Shown piece after piece: positions 20,433 to 34,235 of a DNA stretch of 64,000 nucleotides; position 1 is the first letter of the stretch, and each line of letters opens with the position of its first letter. The stretch is from Plantago ovata (lineage: Eukaryota > Streptophyta > Magnoliopsida > Lamiales > Plantaginaceae). The translations under genes were made by a program, and so were the position numbers. The notes beneath the pieces are model-generated. The model had not been told where the DNA came from and ran no database searches. It worked only from the letters and a program-made list of their open reading frames with translations. The stretch spans positions 83,190,753 through 83,254,752 of the forward strand of contig CM051456.1 of the NCBI GenBank assembly GCA_028274465.1, in the 5' to 3' direction.

Positions 20433-22031
20433 TGTTGGTCCCTTTAAACAACAAGAAAAGACTAGAGGGGGGGGGTGAATAGTCTTTTCAAACTTTCGTC
20501 GTTTAAAACTTTCTCAGCAAGTACTTATTACTTTTCAGTAATGAGTTTGCTGATACTTAACTTTCTCAGCAAGCGTAAGTTACTTTACAGTAGCTTGGTT
20601 TGCTGATACTTAAAATCAGAGAGCGGATGTCTTTGATACAATAAGTGCTCTTTCAGTAAGTAAAGGTTTCTGCAAGTGAAGTGCGTGACTGTGTACAAAC
20701 AGATATGATTTGCTGAAAACTAAATACAGTAAGTAAATCACATAAACACTTTTATAGTGGTATCTGAGAGTGGCGTAATCTCTCAACTAATCCACTTTGT
20801 CCTTTCTAGGACTGAATCCACTAAGATATGATTGAGGTTCCTTACAATCTCCTATCTAGAGCGATTCAACAGAAACCAAAGCACACTTGCTTTGTCTCCA
20901 ACCTAAACTAGAGAACTCAACCTTGTTCTCCCTGAATATCACGCCTGAAAGGGTGTATTTTCAGTTACAGAGTTTTGGGGTGAGATGACTTAATTATAAC
21001 TTATTTAGTTACAACAAGTAATCTAAGAAACACAACTTTGAATACTTTGCAGTAAACAAGTTTGATTGTTTCTGGTGTCAAGACTTGTTCTTGTTCGAAA
21101 GAAAGAACACTTAACTAATTTCTTAGCCGAGTTTGTTCTACTTCTTTACAAGTAGCTTTTTCAAGCTTTAAGTCTTGGAACGGATCAATGGCAGTAAGAG
21201 TACTTGAAGGTATGTGAGTTTTAAAGCACAAGTGAGAGTTTGATCACGTTGTTGACACACTTCAACTCTTCGCCGGATGACCTCTATTTATAGTGTAAGT
21301 AAGGAGCCGTTTGAATTTCAAATCCTAAGGCTTTTGTTCCTTAACATGTCACTATCTTGCTTTTGTACTTTCAGCAGCGTCTTTGTTTGTCTTCTAGTCT
21401 TCATGTCCTTCGCGTGTAAGCTTTGCATTTAATGCTCATTTGAATAGAATTCAAACAGTAACATTGGAGCGCAAATTCAAGTACTTTCAGCAAGGGGTCA
21501 CATATGTTCCATCAGCAAGTGGTTAGTCTCAGTTTCAGCAAGCACAACCTACTCTGTCTTTCAGATTTTCACTTATGCAATGCTGTTGCTGAAGTTTCCA
21601 CTTTCTGAGCAACACGTGCCTTTGTAGATACCAGTCTTCAGCAATCTTCAAGTCTTCAGATCTTCTAAATCTTCAAGTCTTCAGATCTTCAATAATCTTC
21701 AAGATTCTGAGCGGTTTCTATTTGCTTCAATAGTTTGTTTGTAAAAACAAAGTATATCGTCAGCAAATGCTTCAATAGGTTATTTTCTTTTCAGAAAATA
21801 AGATACATCATAAGCTAAAGCATCAATAAGTTATTTTCTTTTCAGAAAATAAAATACATCATACGCAAAAGAAATAACTTATCTAGCACCTAATCTAAGT
21901 CTTCAGCAAACGTTCCTCTTTTACAATGTCCTTAAAATTCTAAATTCCTATGGACCTTAAGAGTACTAGTTACTGGACTTTCCTTAATTTAGCATGGTTG
22001 ATTGCTCATCAAAATTACAAGTTTCCTAACA
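20433..22031 (-). repeat. Solo Sirevirus LTR S, minus strand, 1599 bp
   Basis: Antisense LTR from TGTTGGTCCC (complement of the 3' end) to CCTAACA (complement of the 5' end). It is a complete LTR of the long subtype with two of the ~55-bp U3 units. A ~45-bp deletion lies near 20930, at CTCC. No internal region is attached, so it is solo. Flanks are ATAAG (20428-20432) and ACAAG (22032-22036), a target duplication with one substitution. The surrounding RT has a separate ~1.05-kb deletion. Confidence 0.85.
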
Positions 22032-22036
22032 ACAAG

Positions 22037-22656
22037 TAGGCCTGACATTCAATATGTTGTTTGTGTGTGTGCAAGATTCCAATCTGATCCAAGAGAATCA
22101 CACTACAAAAAGGAACTCAAGATAGTGAAATATGTCAAATGCACACTCAATGTTGGATTATGCTATCCTAAAGATTCTGGATTGGAATTGGTAGGTTATT
22201 CTGATGCTGACAATGGAGGATCAATTCTTGATAGAAAAAGTACCTTTGGAACTTGTCAGTTTCTAGGTACAAGATTAATATCATGGTTCAGCAAGAAGCA
22301 AACCTGTGTTGCCAATTCATCCACTGAATGAATACATTGCGGCTGGTTGTTGCACAACTCAAATCCTATGGATTCAGCAACAATTAAGAGATTATGGTAT
22401 TTCTGCAAAGAAAACACCAATCTTTTGTGATAATACAAGTGCTATTGCTATCACGCAAAATCCTAAGTTCCACTCAAGGACAAAGCATATTAATATTAGA
22501 CATCATTTCATTAGAGATCATGTGGAAAAAGGAGACATTGAGGTTGTAAAATTAGGTACTGATGATCAAATTGCTGACATCTTTACCAAGCCCCTACCAG
22601 ATAATAGGTTCGTAATGCTAAGGTATAACCTTGGATTGATTGAACTACCTCAATAA
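22037..22656 (+). pseudogene. E2 end of RT and RNase H
   Basis: Copia RNase H with SDAD, a SWFSKKQ block and the C-terminus NLGLIELPQ, ending TAA at 22654-22656. A 2-nt deletion near 22330 (ACTGAATGAATAC, where E4 reads ACTGAATCTGAATAC) breaks the frame in two. This enzyme removes RNA from the RNA-DNA hybrid; it is not functional here. Confidence 0.8.
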
Positions 22657-23603
22657 AAAGGGACACATTTGGTGGATTGCTGAAACAGGTATTCAGCAAA
22701 GCCAATGGTTGCATAAAGGCTATTTGTTCCTTAAAAAGTCCCTTCCACTGACTTCTCTAAAAAGAGATGGTTGTACACTAAAATGTTTGGTGAAACAGGC
22801 ATTCAACAAGTAATTTCTTCAAACCGGGTATTTGTTAGGAAACTTAATCACTTGCTAAGACGGGAACTCAGTAAGAAAACTTCAAAGATTGCTGAAACTG
22901 GCATTCAGACAATCGAGGATACTGAAACAGGTATTCAAGTATCAAAAGAAAAATCTGAGACGGAAACTCAGCAAAGATAAAAAATGCTTCTCAAATTTTA
23001 CCTAAGGATATCTCAATAAAAAAAGGATTTGCTGAGACGGGAACTCAGAAATATCTTTGACCCTAAAGAAAAATGAGATATTTGATTAAGAGGGAACTTT
23101 CAGCAAATACAAGGCTTGTTTCTTGAAAAGGTAATTGCTAAAGTCAGATTGGATAAAATTGCCGAAATGATTCTTATATACTTCAGCAAGCAATTAGCGT
23201 TGAAGTAAAAGAGATCAAATCCCGTGAATCAAGGTAAAATCAATTGTGACGTTAATCATGACATGAAATACAATCGTGGCCATTCATTTTTAAGAAGTTG
23301 ATGATCTAATGGTTAATATTACAAAGAGAAAGTATGCTTTGACGGTTTCGTGTTAGTGGTCCACTACGCATTTAATGCAAAGTCTCCACTAACGTTTACC
23401 CTTGCTGAGAACTCAAAACCATTGAGCTTCTCACATAACAGAGATACTATATTAATGAAGAGTTAGAGAAAGACAAAATTCTTTAACTCACATTTCCTTT
23501 CTCTGCAAAAATTTTCTAGCCTGTGCTTTGAATTACTGTACCTCCGGTCAAAAAGAAAAGTCTCTTTTTCGTACACTCTAAACCCTTACCTACTATATAA
23601 GAG
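22657..23603 (+). other. E2 pol to third-ORF spacer with palindromes and promoter-like end
   Basis: Noncoding in all Sirevirus copies here. It contains about seven degenerate palindromes of the TTGCTGA(A/G)-N7-(T/C)TCAGCAA type between about 22677 and 23060. Further on is a conserved stretch ending in a TATA-like TATATTAA (23448-23455), 150 nt before the third-ORF start. See the E3 counterpart at 49936-50907. Confidence 0.75.
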
Positions 23604-25147
23604 ATGGCTCCCAAGAGACAATCATCTAAGACAACCAAGTCCTCCAAGGCAAACAGTGCTGGAAAAAGCACTACTCCTACTCTGGCTGAAACTCCGGTGA
23701 AAAACACGGTGAAAATTGTGTTGGCCAATAACCGTATTTCTGAAAGACCCATGCCTCCTGCATATCTTGACACTGCAAAGTGTGAACAGATTATGCAATG
23801 GGGAGGTTTTGCCAAAGAGAAGTATATCAGATACTTCTATGAACAAGATTTCGACGAAGAAAATGTAGAGGCGTTGAATTAAATAAATCAACAATGCATA
23901 CTTTTCTTCATTACTGCTCGCACTAAGAAAGTGAGCATGCTTGACACGATGGAATTCTACAATAATGCAGAAATCCAAACCCTTACTGATGGACAAGGAG
24001 TCACTGAAAAAGTGATCTCTACCACAGTTCAAGGAGAGCAAATCATCCTGAAATGGATTGATTTAGCTAACATCTTTCAAATTCCAACTACTGGAACTGA
24101 AGATGACATCACTGCCACTGATGAAGAAATAGAAACCTTCTACAGTGATGTCAGAAACGAAAAGATGAAGAAAGGAGAGATTGCTCCCGTGACTTGGAAT
24201 AAGCACGTAAAGAGGAAGCATCTCTGCCATTCACTTGGTCTAGTAGCTCTGCTACTCATCAAAGTTCTTGACTCCCAAGTTGGAGGAATTGACCAAGTAG
24301 GCCTTAGAAGGTGGCCTTTGCTGATGCATATCTATGAAACCAAAACTGACATTAACTCGGCTAAGTACATTTTCAACAGACTTGTTGATTGTGTTACAAA
24401 GTTCAAGGTCAAGGTTGAAGACAATACAGTATCACCTTCCCTTTCAGTGATGTATGGATTGAAAATATGTTACATCCTTGAACATTACAGGATTCAGCTG
24501 AGAAACCCATTACCGATTAAGAAATCAGTATGCAATGTGGGAAGAGCTTTCTACAAGCTGAATAGACCTAAGGTTGCTGACAAGAAGTCAAAGAAAGAAA
24601 CAGCTCCAAATGTTGTTGAGACTGATAACCAGTCTAGGAATACAACAGCTGCAAATGTTGCTGAGAATGCAAAAGCTGCAGATGTTGTTGCTGATACTTC
24701 TGCGGTTGCTGACACTAATGCACCCAACAAGAGATCCAAGAAAAAGAGGAAAGCTGATTATGATACTCCCACTGCAGCTTCATCAGCTGATCCTATTCCG
24801 AAAAAGGCAAGGATAAAGACCACTTTCCCAATGAAGAAAACAACGACAAGAAAGTCCGTTCCAATTGTCCATGACATTCAGGATGATGACATTCCAGTGG
24901 TTGGTGAAACGCAAGCCACTGTAGTATACGTTGCTGAAGTGTTTGCATAAGCCTTCAAAAATCCAATTAATTTAGATCCATTTGCTGAAGCAAGACCACA
25001 AGGCAGTGGAAATAAAAATCCTGCCTTAGAAAGATTAGAAGATATCTACATAGTAGATAATCTTGATGATAACACTCTGGAACCAGCAAGGGACATTACT
25101 GCAGACTTCAGAAAAGCTGCACTTGCTGAAAATGTTGCCAGCAAAGC
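23604..25147 (+). pseudogene. E2 third ORF, N-terminal part
   Basis: Starts MAPKRQSS at 23604, as in E3 and E4. It has a Ser/Lys-rich N-terminus, then a conserved domain with MQWGGFAKEKYIRYFYEQ and LGLVALLLIKVLDSQVGG, then Ala/Val/Glu-rich low-complexity sequence. A frameshift near 23878 gives TAA at 23880-23882. Another stop (TAA, where E3 has GAA) is at 24948. Element E4 (minus) is inserted after the AAAGC target at 25143-25147. The frame resumes at 34457. I cannot assign a biochemical function. Confidence 0.75.
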
Positions 25148-26793
25148 TGTTGGTCCCTTTAAACAACAAGAAAAGACTAGAGGGGGGGGGTGAATAGTCT
25201 TTTCAAACTTTCGTCGTTTAAAACTTTCTCAGCAAGTACTTATTACTTTTCAGTAATGAGGTTGCTGATACTTAACTTTCTCAGCAATCGTAAGTTACTT
25301 TCCAGTAACTCGGTTTGCTGATACTTAAAATCAGAGAGCGGAAGTCTTTGAAACAATGAGTGCTTTTTCAGAGAGTAAGGTGTTTCAGCAAGTGATGTGA
25401 GTGACTGTGTACAAACAGATATAATTTGCTGAAAGCTAAATGCAGTAAGTAAATCACACAAACGCTTTTAGAGTGGTATCTGAGGGTGGCGTAATCTCCC
25501 AACTAATCCACTTTGTCCTTTCTAGGACTGAATCCACTAAGATATGATTGAGGTTCCTTACAATCTCCTATCTAAAGCGATTCAACAGAAACCAAAGCAC
25601 ACTTGCTTCGTCTCCAACCTAAACTAGAGAACTCAACCTTGTTCTCCACCAAACTTGGTACTTATAATCAGCAAAACTATGCTTGATTAAGTTCCCCCTG
25701 AATATCACGCCTGAAAGGGTGTATTTTCAGTTAGACAGTTTTGGGGTGAGATAACTTAATTATAACTTATTCAGTTACAACAAGTAATCTAAGAAACACA
25801 ACTTGGAATACTTTGCAGTAAACAAGTTTGATTGTTTCTGGTGTCAAGACTTGTTCTTGTTCGAAAGAAAGAACACTTTACTAATTTCTTAGCCGAGTTT
25901 GTTCTACTTCTTCACAAGTAGCTTTTTCAAGCTTTAAGTCTTGGAACGGATCAATGGCAGTAAGAGAGTTTGAAGGTTTGTGAGTTTTAAGCACAAGTGA
26001 GAGTTTGATCACGTTGTTGACACACTTCAACTCTTTGCCGGATGACCTCTATTTATAGTGCAAGTAAGGAGCCGTTTGAATTTCAAATCCTAAGGCTTTT
26101 GTTCCTTAATATGTCACTATCTTGCTTTTGTACTTTCAGCAGCAACTTTGTTTGTCTTCTAGTCTTCATGTCCTTCGCGTGCATGCTTTTGCATTTAATG
26201 CTCTGTTGAATAAAATTAAAACAGTAACATTGGAGCGCAAATTCACGTACATTCAGCAAGAGGTCACATATGTTCATCAGCAAGTGTTCATTCTCAGTTT
26301 CAGCAAGCACAACCTACACTGTCTTTCAGATTTTCACTTATGCAATGCTGTTGCTGAAAATTCCACTTTTCTGAACAACACGTGCCTTACCAGTCTTTAG
26401 CAATCTTCAAGTCTTCAAGTCTTCGAAATCTTCAAGTTTTCAGATCTTCAAAAAGTCTTCAAGATTCTGACCGGTTTCTATATTTGCTTCAATAATTTGT
26501 TTGTAATAAACAAAATATATCTTCAACAAATGCTTCAATAGGTTATTTTCTTTTCAGAAAATAAGATACATCATAAGCTAAAGTGTCAATAAATTATTTT
26601 CTTTACAGAAAATAAAATACGTCATACACAAATGAAAAAACTTATCTAACACCTAACTAAGTCAGCAGCAAACGTTCCTCTTTTACAATGTCCTTAAAAT
26701 TCTAAATTCCTATGGACCTTAAGAGTACTAGTTACTGGACTGTTCTTAATTTAGCATGGTTAATTGCTCATCAAAATTACAAGTTTCCTAACA
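25148..26793 (-). repeat. 3' LTR of E4
   Basis: 1646 bp, long subtype. The complement starts TGTTAGG at 26793 and ends ACCAACA at 25148. The TATA box complement is at 26050-26057. Poly-C appears as a poly-G run near 25184. The polypurine tract lies at 26794-26808 (TTTCCCCCTTTTTG in plus). Confidence 0.92.
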
Positions 26794-27057
26794 AATTTCC
26801 CCCTTTTTGATGTTAGCAATCCATGGCTAAATTAATTGTTACCCTTTTAGAGGTTTCTGATGTTGAAAAAATCAGATGATTAATGCAAGCATACTTGAAT
26901 AAATAAACAGTAAGCATAAGTAAGTTGCATAATCAAAAACCAATAAGAGTCAAAAAGAATTCATTGCTGAAAGTTATCAAATGGAAGTTTACAAGAAAGC
27001 ATAGATAACTAGGAATCAGCAAACAAAAACTTTTACAAGAAAAACCATTGCAGGGAC
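26794..27057 (-). other. 3' UTR and polypurine tract of E4
   Basis: Noncoding 264 bp between the third-ORF stop and the LTR, closely matching the E1 3' UTR. The purine tract is intact next to the LTR. Confidence 0.8.
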
Positions 27058-30000
27058 TTAAGCTCTTTCAGAGGATTTTCTCAAAATCTCTCTTACACTC
27101 TTCTCAGCAAGTGCAGTGAATTCAACACAATCCTTTTCGTAGTTTTCCAGTAGCCTACGGACTTGTAGTTGAAGAATTCTTGCATTTTTGCAGGCAGTAT
27201 GATGATGCTTTTCAGCATTCATTTCCATGTAGTTAACAACCCACAAATGCATACCCCAATTGCTGGCATGGAGAAGTTGTGTATCTGAAATGTTTCTTGG
27301 ATGAATCTTTCCTAACCAGAGAAGATCATCTTCTTGATCCTGAGCAGTCAGATAGAAGTACTCATAAGGAATCAATCCAAGTTTCTTCTTAGGTTTCTTT
27401 GTTACCGGGTCAGCATAGAAAGCGATGCCAGGTGGTTTGACTATATCTGGTTCTTGTCTAAATGTCTTACCAATGGAAACTCTTCTTACATAAACCTCAA
27501 GATTCAACCATTTCTTAGCAATATTTCTTGGGAGGGATTCTTCCCTTTGCTTCTTTTGGACCTTGAGTTCAATCCATTTGAACATCTGATTCAAACAGGC
27601 GGTAGGAAAGAACTCATTTACCAACAAATCTTCCAGCTTTAAGATCCAACAACCATGAATGTTTCTGATCACATTCTGAGTGGTTTCATCATTGCTTGTC
27701 TTTGTATATTCAATGCCGGAGCCAATAGCAATGTTGGCCAGCCTTTTCTCTTCCTGTCTTTGCCTTCTTCTTCTTGTTTTAGCATTGTCTTGATCTCTTG
27801 CTGAAGAGTCAGACGAAAAATGCCTTGAGTGGCCAGACGGAGTTATGGCTGTTAAGGGTCTAGCTCTTATGGCTTGAGCTATTGTTTGATTGTCATCATC
27901 TTCTTCATCATCTTCATTCAGATTGTGATGACTTTCAATGTGACAGAAATCTTGAGTTTCAGCAGCGGTTTTTCTCTTTTTGGTACTTGCTGAATTTAAC
28001 TTAGTTTCTTCTTGTCTTTTAGAACTTTGCTCTCTTTCAGCAAGAGGTTCTAGTGGAAGTGGCACAACATCAGCAGGAGTAGGAGGGGTTTGATTGCTTT
28101 TTCTAGTCTTCTTTTCCCCCTTAGACATGGATTGCAACATCGGAGTGATGTGCAGAGAATAAAACTCATTGCAATTTTCAGCAAGAGTGTTGAGACTGTT
28201 ATACTTCATGATGATTTCTTGTTGATCAGAGTTCATTGTTGCTAACTCTTTTTGAATATTCATCATGTTCTCTTCATGTCTTTTCTCTGTTGCGGCCTTC
28301 TCATCCATAATAGTCTGAGCTTTGACAAGAGCACTTTTTGCCAGTAAGAGAGCTTGACTTACATCTTCTTCATAGCTCTGGTGATAAAGATTGATGTCTT
28401 TATGAGCTATGGTTAAAGTTGTAGTGCGTCTCAGCACCGTAGCCAATATTTTACCAATGTCAAGTGGGCTCTCAGCAAGCAATGCCTCATCTTCAGCTTT
28501 GCAGGCTTCATGGACTTTCTTTAGTGCGAGAATTCTGGGAGTAAACTCCTCAACTCTTGGGAACGACACTAAATTAGGTGTCAAGGAGTGAGCCTTAAGT
28601 TCAGTAGCAAACTGATCATCTTGTAAAAGCAACTCAGCCCTTAATGAATCTCCTTCATAGCTTAGATAATTGGGAGGAGGAATCTGAACGACTTTTGGGT
28701 CTCGCTTGGATTGTTCATCTTCATTTTCCGACAAGTCGTCATCATCTTCAGATTCATCAAGTTGAGCGACTTTTGAGCCTTTGTCAGTAGCTTCACTCCC
28801 TTTTTGTTGAGTGGTTGCTGATGGCAACGCTTCAGACTCAACGACTGGAGTTTCACCAGTAGATAGTTGTTTCAATTGAGTTTGGGGCTCAATTACTGGA
28901 GTTTCGCCAGTAGTTAGTTTTAATTGAGTAGTTGCTGAAGGCAACGTTTGAGACTCAACAACTGGAGTTGCGCCAGTAGTAAGTGGAAGGGATGGAACTT
29001 CCTTTGATTTTGGTCTTGAAGATTCACCAATTTCCAGATCCTGCGTATGCCTTGCATGGATCACGAGACTATTTTGTAAAGCTCGTTGGTAATCTTCATC
29101 TTCTTTATCCTCATCTTCAAGGTTTTCTTCAGTAACCTTGGCATCAGAAACTGGACTTTTGCCATTTTTCAAGGCAGCCCTTTTTCTGGCGTATTCTTCT
29201 TCAGTACAGCACCTTGTACAGGTGCTTGATTTTCAGCAGCAGCAGGAGGAGGTTGAGATTCTTGCTGAGATTGTTGTTGTTCAGCTTGCTGATTGTCAGA
29301 TTGAGTATTTTCAGCAACTGTTAACTTCAATCCACCAGCACCAGGACTTGGACCTTGATTGTCATCATCGTCATCCTTTTTGTCCTTAGAATCTTTCCCT
29401 TCATCATCACTTGGATCAGTGGGAATGTTCTCATCTTCTTCTTCTTCTTCTTCATCATCTGTCAAAATGACTAGCTCAACGTGTTTGTACAAAGCAACAC
29501 TTGTCACCTCCTCTTCCTCAGTTAGTTTGTGGGGATCAGCCACCACAGGGACAAAAGAGCCTTTGAGCATCACAGCTTGTTCAGCTGGAGAGGCACTCTT
29601 AAATTTGGCCTTCATATTCTCTCTGATTTGAGCAATCAGATTCGAGCTCATTAGCTGAGAATATGTCATTTCTTCGGGAAGGATGGAGTGGACAAATGTT
29701 TCGAGCTTTATCAGTGAAGTTCTCTTTTTCTCATTTGAGAGATGAAGGTGAAGATCTGAGAAGTCCATTCTCCTGTATCTTTGCCAGTTGCTGACGGACT
29801 TAGCAACTCTTGACAAAGTTGTCCTTTTGAAGCTCAAGTAAAGTTCTTCAGAACTTTCTTGCTGATCTTCAGTGATGAGTACCACTTCAGTGGTCTCCTT
29901 TTGAGCCTGAAAAAGAATTTTATTTAGATCAGGAATGGTTTGGAGAATTGTTTTAGAGTTTAAATCTGAATCATGATTTACCTGCTGAGAGTCAGCAAGC

Positions 30001-32351
30001 TCATGTAGTACAATTTCCATTCCATGAGGAGCTGGGGTAGCATCCTCCATTTGTTCATCCTGAAATAAATTAAAATTAGACACAAGTACTAAGCTGTCAA
30101 ACTTAGTTTTTATACCAAAATTATTAACTACCTGCTGAGCAGGGAGTGTTGGTTCTGGTGCAGAGGCTTCAACAACCATCTGACTTGTATCTTGAGAAGT
30201 CTGTAGAGATAGTATAATATTAGCAAAAGAATAAGTTTCAGAATTTGAAGTTTTACTGATGGTTGTATTAACTACCTGCTGAGGAAGGACAGGTTGTGGC
30301 TCAGTCCTTTCAGCATTAACAGTTTCTTCAGCTTCTTGGACTGTTTCTTCAGCAGACTTCTGAGTTTGCTCTAACTGAGAAAGCTGTGCGGTTTCAGCAA
30401 TCTCCCTTGTCTCTGAATTGACAAGTTGAGCAGAAGCAACTTGACCTTTAAGCTCACTGCTTGTCATGAAGAGTTCAGTTGACTTGTTGGATGATTCTTC
30501 AATCTCCAACTCCATTTGTTTGCTTAAATCTTCCAGTACAAGCTGGACTTTGTCAATTGAAGTCTTGGGTGAACTTGGGCCAGCATTCTCAGCATCAAGA
30601 GATGCGTCTTTGAATGATGCTTCTTGAGTTTCAGCAACTTCAGGAACTGGTACCATTGCTTTCTCAGCAACTGGTCCATCAGCAAGCTGGGCTTCAGCAA
30701 CTTGATGAGTTGCTTGTTCAGCAACCATCTGTTCAGCAGCATCAGCAAATGCCGCTCTTTGCAAATCAGCAGCAATGTTGCTTACTGGTTCCATGGTTTG
30801 ATCATCTAGATTATCTACAAAGTAGATATCTGGGACTTGGGCAGGAATTTCATTTCCACTGCCTTGTGGTCTATTCTCAGTAGAGTTATCAACGTTAAGT
30901 TGATTGTTGAAGGCTTCCGCAAACACTTCAACATTGCTGATGTATGTTTCAGTAATTATCTCAGCAACATCTACTGGCAAATGCGTTTCAGCATTTGTCT
31001 GGGAATTGACTGAGGAGTCTTGGACATTAGGGACTGACTGAGAAGCCAGTGTCTTCTTTCTTTTGTAACTTGTCCGTTTCCTCTTAGGTACGGGATTTGC
31101 TGATGACGCTGAAGTCTGAGTGTCATCATCAGCTTTCCTCTTTTTCTTTTTAGATTTCTCTAGTTTCCCAGAGTCATCTATTGTTGCCTTTTCAGCAACA
31201 GGTGTTGTACACGTACCTTGTTGATTTTCTACAGCAGTTTCATTTGTGTTACCACCACCAACAGCAGTTTCATCTCTAAGTTGCTGAGTGGTACATCTGC
31301 AGCTGTTGTATACCTTTCTTGCTGGCTTGTGCTGACAACATTTGCAGTTGTTGTCTTTTTGGATTTCTTTCCAGCAATCTTAGGTACATTCTGCTTTTAG
31401 AAAGATCTTCCCACATTGCACACAGATTTCTTGATTGGCAATGGGTTTCTTAGCTGAATCCTGAAATGTTCAAGGATATAGCATATCTTGATTCCATACA
31501 TAACTGGAAAGGAAGGTGAGACCTTGTTGTCTTCTACCTTTACCTTAAACTTAGTAACACAATCAACAAGCCTGTTGAAAATGTACTTAGCCCTGTTAAG
31601 TTCCGATTTATTTGCATAGATATGCATCAGCAATGGCCATCTTCTCAGGCCTACTTGGTCAATTCCTCCAACTTGGGAGTCAAGAACTTTTATTAGTAGC
31701 AAAGCTACTAGACCAAGTGAATGGCAGAGATGCTTTCTCTTAACGTGCTTTGTCCAAGTCACGGGAGCTATCTCACCTTTCTTCATTTTGTATTTCTGAC
31801 ATCACTGTAGAAAGCTTCAATTTCTTCGTTAGTGGCAGTGACGTCATCTTCAGTTCCAGTGGTTGGAATCTGAAAAATCTCCGCTAAATCAGTCCATTCA
31901 GGACGATTTGCGTGTTCTGAACTGTAGTAAAGATCACTTTTTCAGTGACTCCTTTACTATCAGTAAGGGACTGGATTTCTGCATTGTTGTAGAATTCCAT
32001 AGTATCAATCATGCTCACTTGCTTAGTGCGAGCAGAGATAAAGTTCATGAGGCCTTGCTGCTTGATGAACTCAAGCGCCTCTTCAATTTGGTCGTCAAGT
32101 TCTTGTTCATAAAAGTACCGAATGTACTTTTCTTTTGCAAATCCTCCCCATTGCATCAACATCTCACACTTTGCAGTGTCAAGATATGACGGAGGCATAG
32201 GTTTTTCGGTGATTCGGTCGTTTTTCAACACAACTTTCGCTGTGTTTTGGGTCAGAGAAGTCACCGGAGCAGTTACCGGAGTAGTGCGTGTTTCAGCACT
32301 ATCAACCTTTGACGATTTTGAGGACTTTGATGACTGTCTCTTGGGAGCCAT
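27058..32351 (-). pseudogene. E4 third (env-position) ORF, nearly complete
   Basis: Runs leftward from the MAPKRQSS start at 32351 to TAA at 27058-27060. It is the longest surviving version, with open pieces 30980-29169 (603 codons) and 29172-27058 (704 codons) separated by one frameshift near 29200. The N-terminal part (32351-31397) is broken by a 1-nt deletion near 31900 and a stop near 31397. Order: conserved N-domain; Glu/Ala/Val-rich tract; three Q-Q-V segments matching the mini-introns of E3; an acidic Asp/Glu run (~29350-29450); coiled coil; Arg-rich cluster; WGMHLW C-domain. Neither a signal peptide nor a transmembrane span was seen. Function unknown. Confidence 0.8.
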
Positions 32352-33251
32352 TTCTTTATATAGAGCAAGAAATTGTACGAAAAAGATAGTTTGCTTTTTG
32401 ACCGGAGGTACAGTAGTTTCAGGCTAGAAATTGCAGAGAAAGGAAATGTGAGTTAAAGAATTTTGTCATTTCTCTAACTCCTTCTTTATATAGTGTCTCT
32501 GGTGTGTGAGAAACTCAATCGTTTTGAGTTCTCAGCAAGGGTAAAATAGAGAAACACTGGAGATAGTGGTGCCTTTGCATTGAATGCGTAGTGGCCCACT
32601 AACTAAAACCGTCAGAGCACTCTCTCTCTTTGTTTTGTTAGCCGTTAGATTAATAACTCCTTTTAATCAATGGCCACGATTGAATTTCATGTCATGATTT
32701 ATTGCGAGTTTATCTGTGCCAGCTTAACGTCACAAATTGATTTTCCGAGTAATAAGGGATAGATTGCTTGCTGAAATAGACAAGAATCTTTTCAGCGAGT
32801 TTGAATTAACAATCTAGATTTGCTGAAAGTTCCCCCTTACTTAGATATCATATTTTCTAAGTTTAAAAGATATTCTGATTTCCCGTATCAGTAAATTCTT
32901 TTTACTTGAGACATCCTTTGGTAAAATCTGAGAGATGAGCTTTGCTCTTTTTCTGAGTTTCCGTCTCAGAAAATTCCTTTGATACTTGAATACCTGTTTC
33001 AGTATCTTTTGATTGTCTGAGTACCGTCTCAGCAATCCTTAAGTTCTTTTACTTACTGAGTGTCCTGTCTCAGCAAATGGTCAAGTTTCCTAACAATACC
33101 TGTTTTGAAGGAATTACTTGCTGAATGCCTGTTTCAGCAATCATGTTGTGACTTTTCATTTCTTAGAAGAATCCAGTGACTTGGTCTTTTGGACAGAATA
33201 CTTTGGCTTGCTGAATACCTGTTTTCAGCATTCTGCCAAGTGTATCCTTTA
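32352..33251 (-). other. E4 pol to third-ORF spacer
   Basis: Noncoding. It carries the TTGCTGA palindrome array (about 32880-33235, complement) and, near the third ORF, the complement of CACTATATAAAG (TATA at 32485-32492) about 135 nt before the start codon. E2 and E3 have the same arrangement. Confidence 0.75.
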
Positions 33252-34235
33252 TTGAGGTAGTTCAATCAATCCAAGGTTATACTTAACATTGCGAACCTAT
33301 TATCGGTAGGGGTTGGTAAAGATGTCAGCAAGCTGATCTTCAGTACCTACTTTCACAACCTCAATATCACCTTTTTCCACATGATCTCTAATGAAATGAT
33401 GTCTATATTCAATGTGCTTGGTCTAGAGTGAAACTTAGGATTTTGCGTAATTGCAATAGCACTTGTATTATCACAAAAGATTTGTTGTTTTCTTTGCAGA
33501 AAAACCATAATCTCTTAATTGTTGCTGAATCCATAGGATTTGAGCTGTGCAAAACCAGCTGCAATGTATTCAGATTCAGTAGATGAATTGGCGACACACG
33601 TTTGCTTCTTGCTGAACCATGATATTAATCTAGTACCCAAAAACTGACAAGTTCCAGAGGTACTTTTTCTATCAAGAGTTGATCCACCATGATCAGCATC
33701 AGAATAGCCAACCAATTCAAGTCCAGAATCTTTTGGATACCATAATCCAACATTGACTGTACCTTTAACATATTTCAGTATTTTAATTGCCTTTTTGTAG
33801 TGTGATTCTCTTGGATCGATTGGAACTTGCACACACACAAACAGCATACTGAATGTCAGGTCTACTTGCTGTTAAATACAACAAGGAACCAATGAGCTTC
33901 CTATACTTGTGTTCTTCAACACTTTTGTCCTCTTTAGTATAGCCCAATTTGGTACCAACACTCATAGGGATCTTTTCAGGTTTTTCATCCTCTTTGATCC
34001 TAAACTTTATGAGCATTTCTTTCGCATACTTTGCTTGATTTATGAATATTCCATCTTTGAGTTGCTTGACTTGCAACCCTAGGAAATAATTCAATTTTCC
34101 CATCTACTCATTTCAAACTTATTTGTCATGAGTTGGCAAAATCATCACAAAGTTGCTTGTCCTTAGATCCAAAAATTATGTCATCCACATAAATTTGACC
34201 TAAGATTAATTTACCCTCATGGTTCATGGTAAAAA
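33252..34235 (-). pseudogene. E4 RT C-terminal part and RNase H
   Basis: Copia RT tail with YFLGLQVKQLKDGIFI and RNase H with YSDADHGGS, SWFSKKQ and SSTESEY, ending TAA at 33252-33254 (complement). At least two frameshifts are visible: near 33840, and near 33550 where the frame leaves the RNase H after GCAG. It runs into the assembly gap at 34235, just after the YVDD region. Confidence 0.8.

Noticed and set aside
22670-23060. CRISPR-like regularly spaced repeats (also 49956-50315)
   Set aside because: Plant retrotransposon context, irregular spacing, palindromic and variable units, no cas genes.
30524-30883. Leu/Gln-rich frames overlapping the E4 third ORF on both strands
   Set aside because: Shadows of the GCTGAA-rich coding sequence of the real minus-strand frame.
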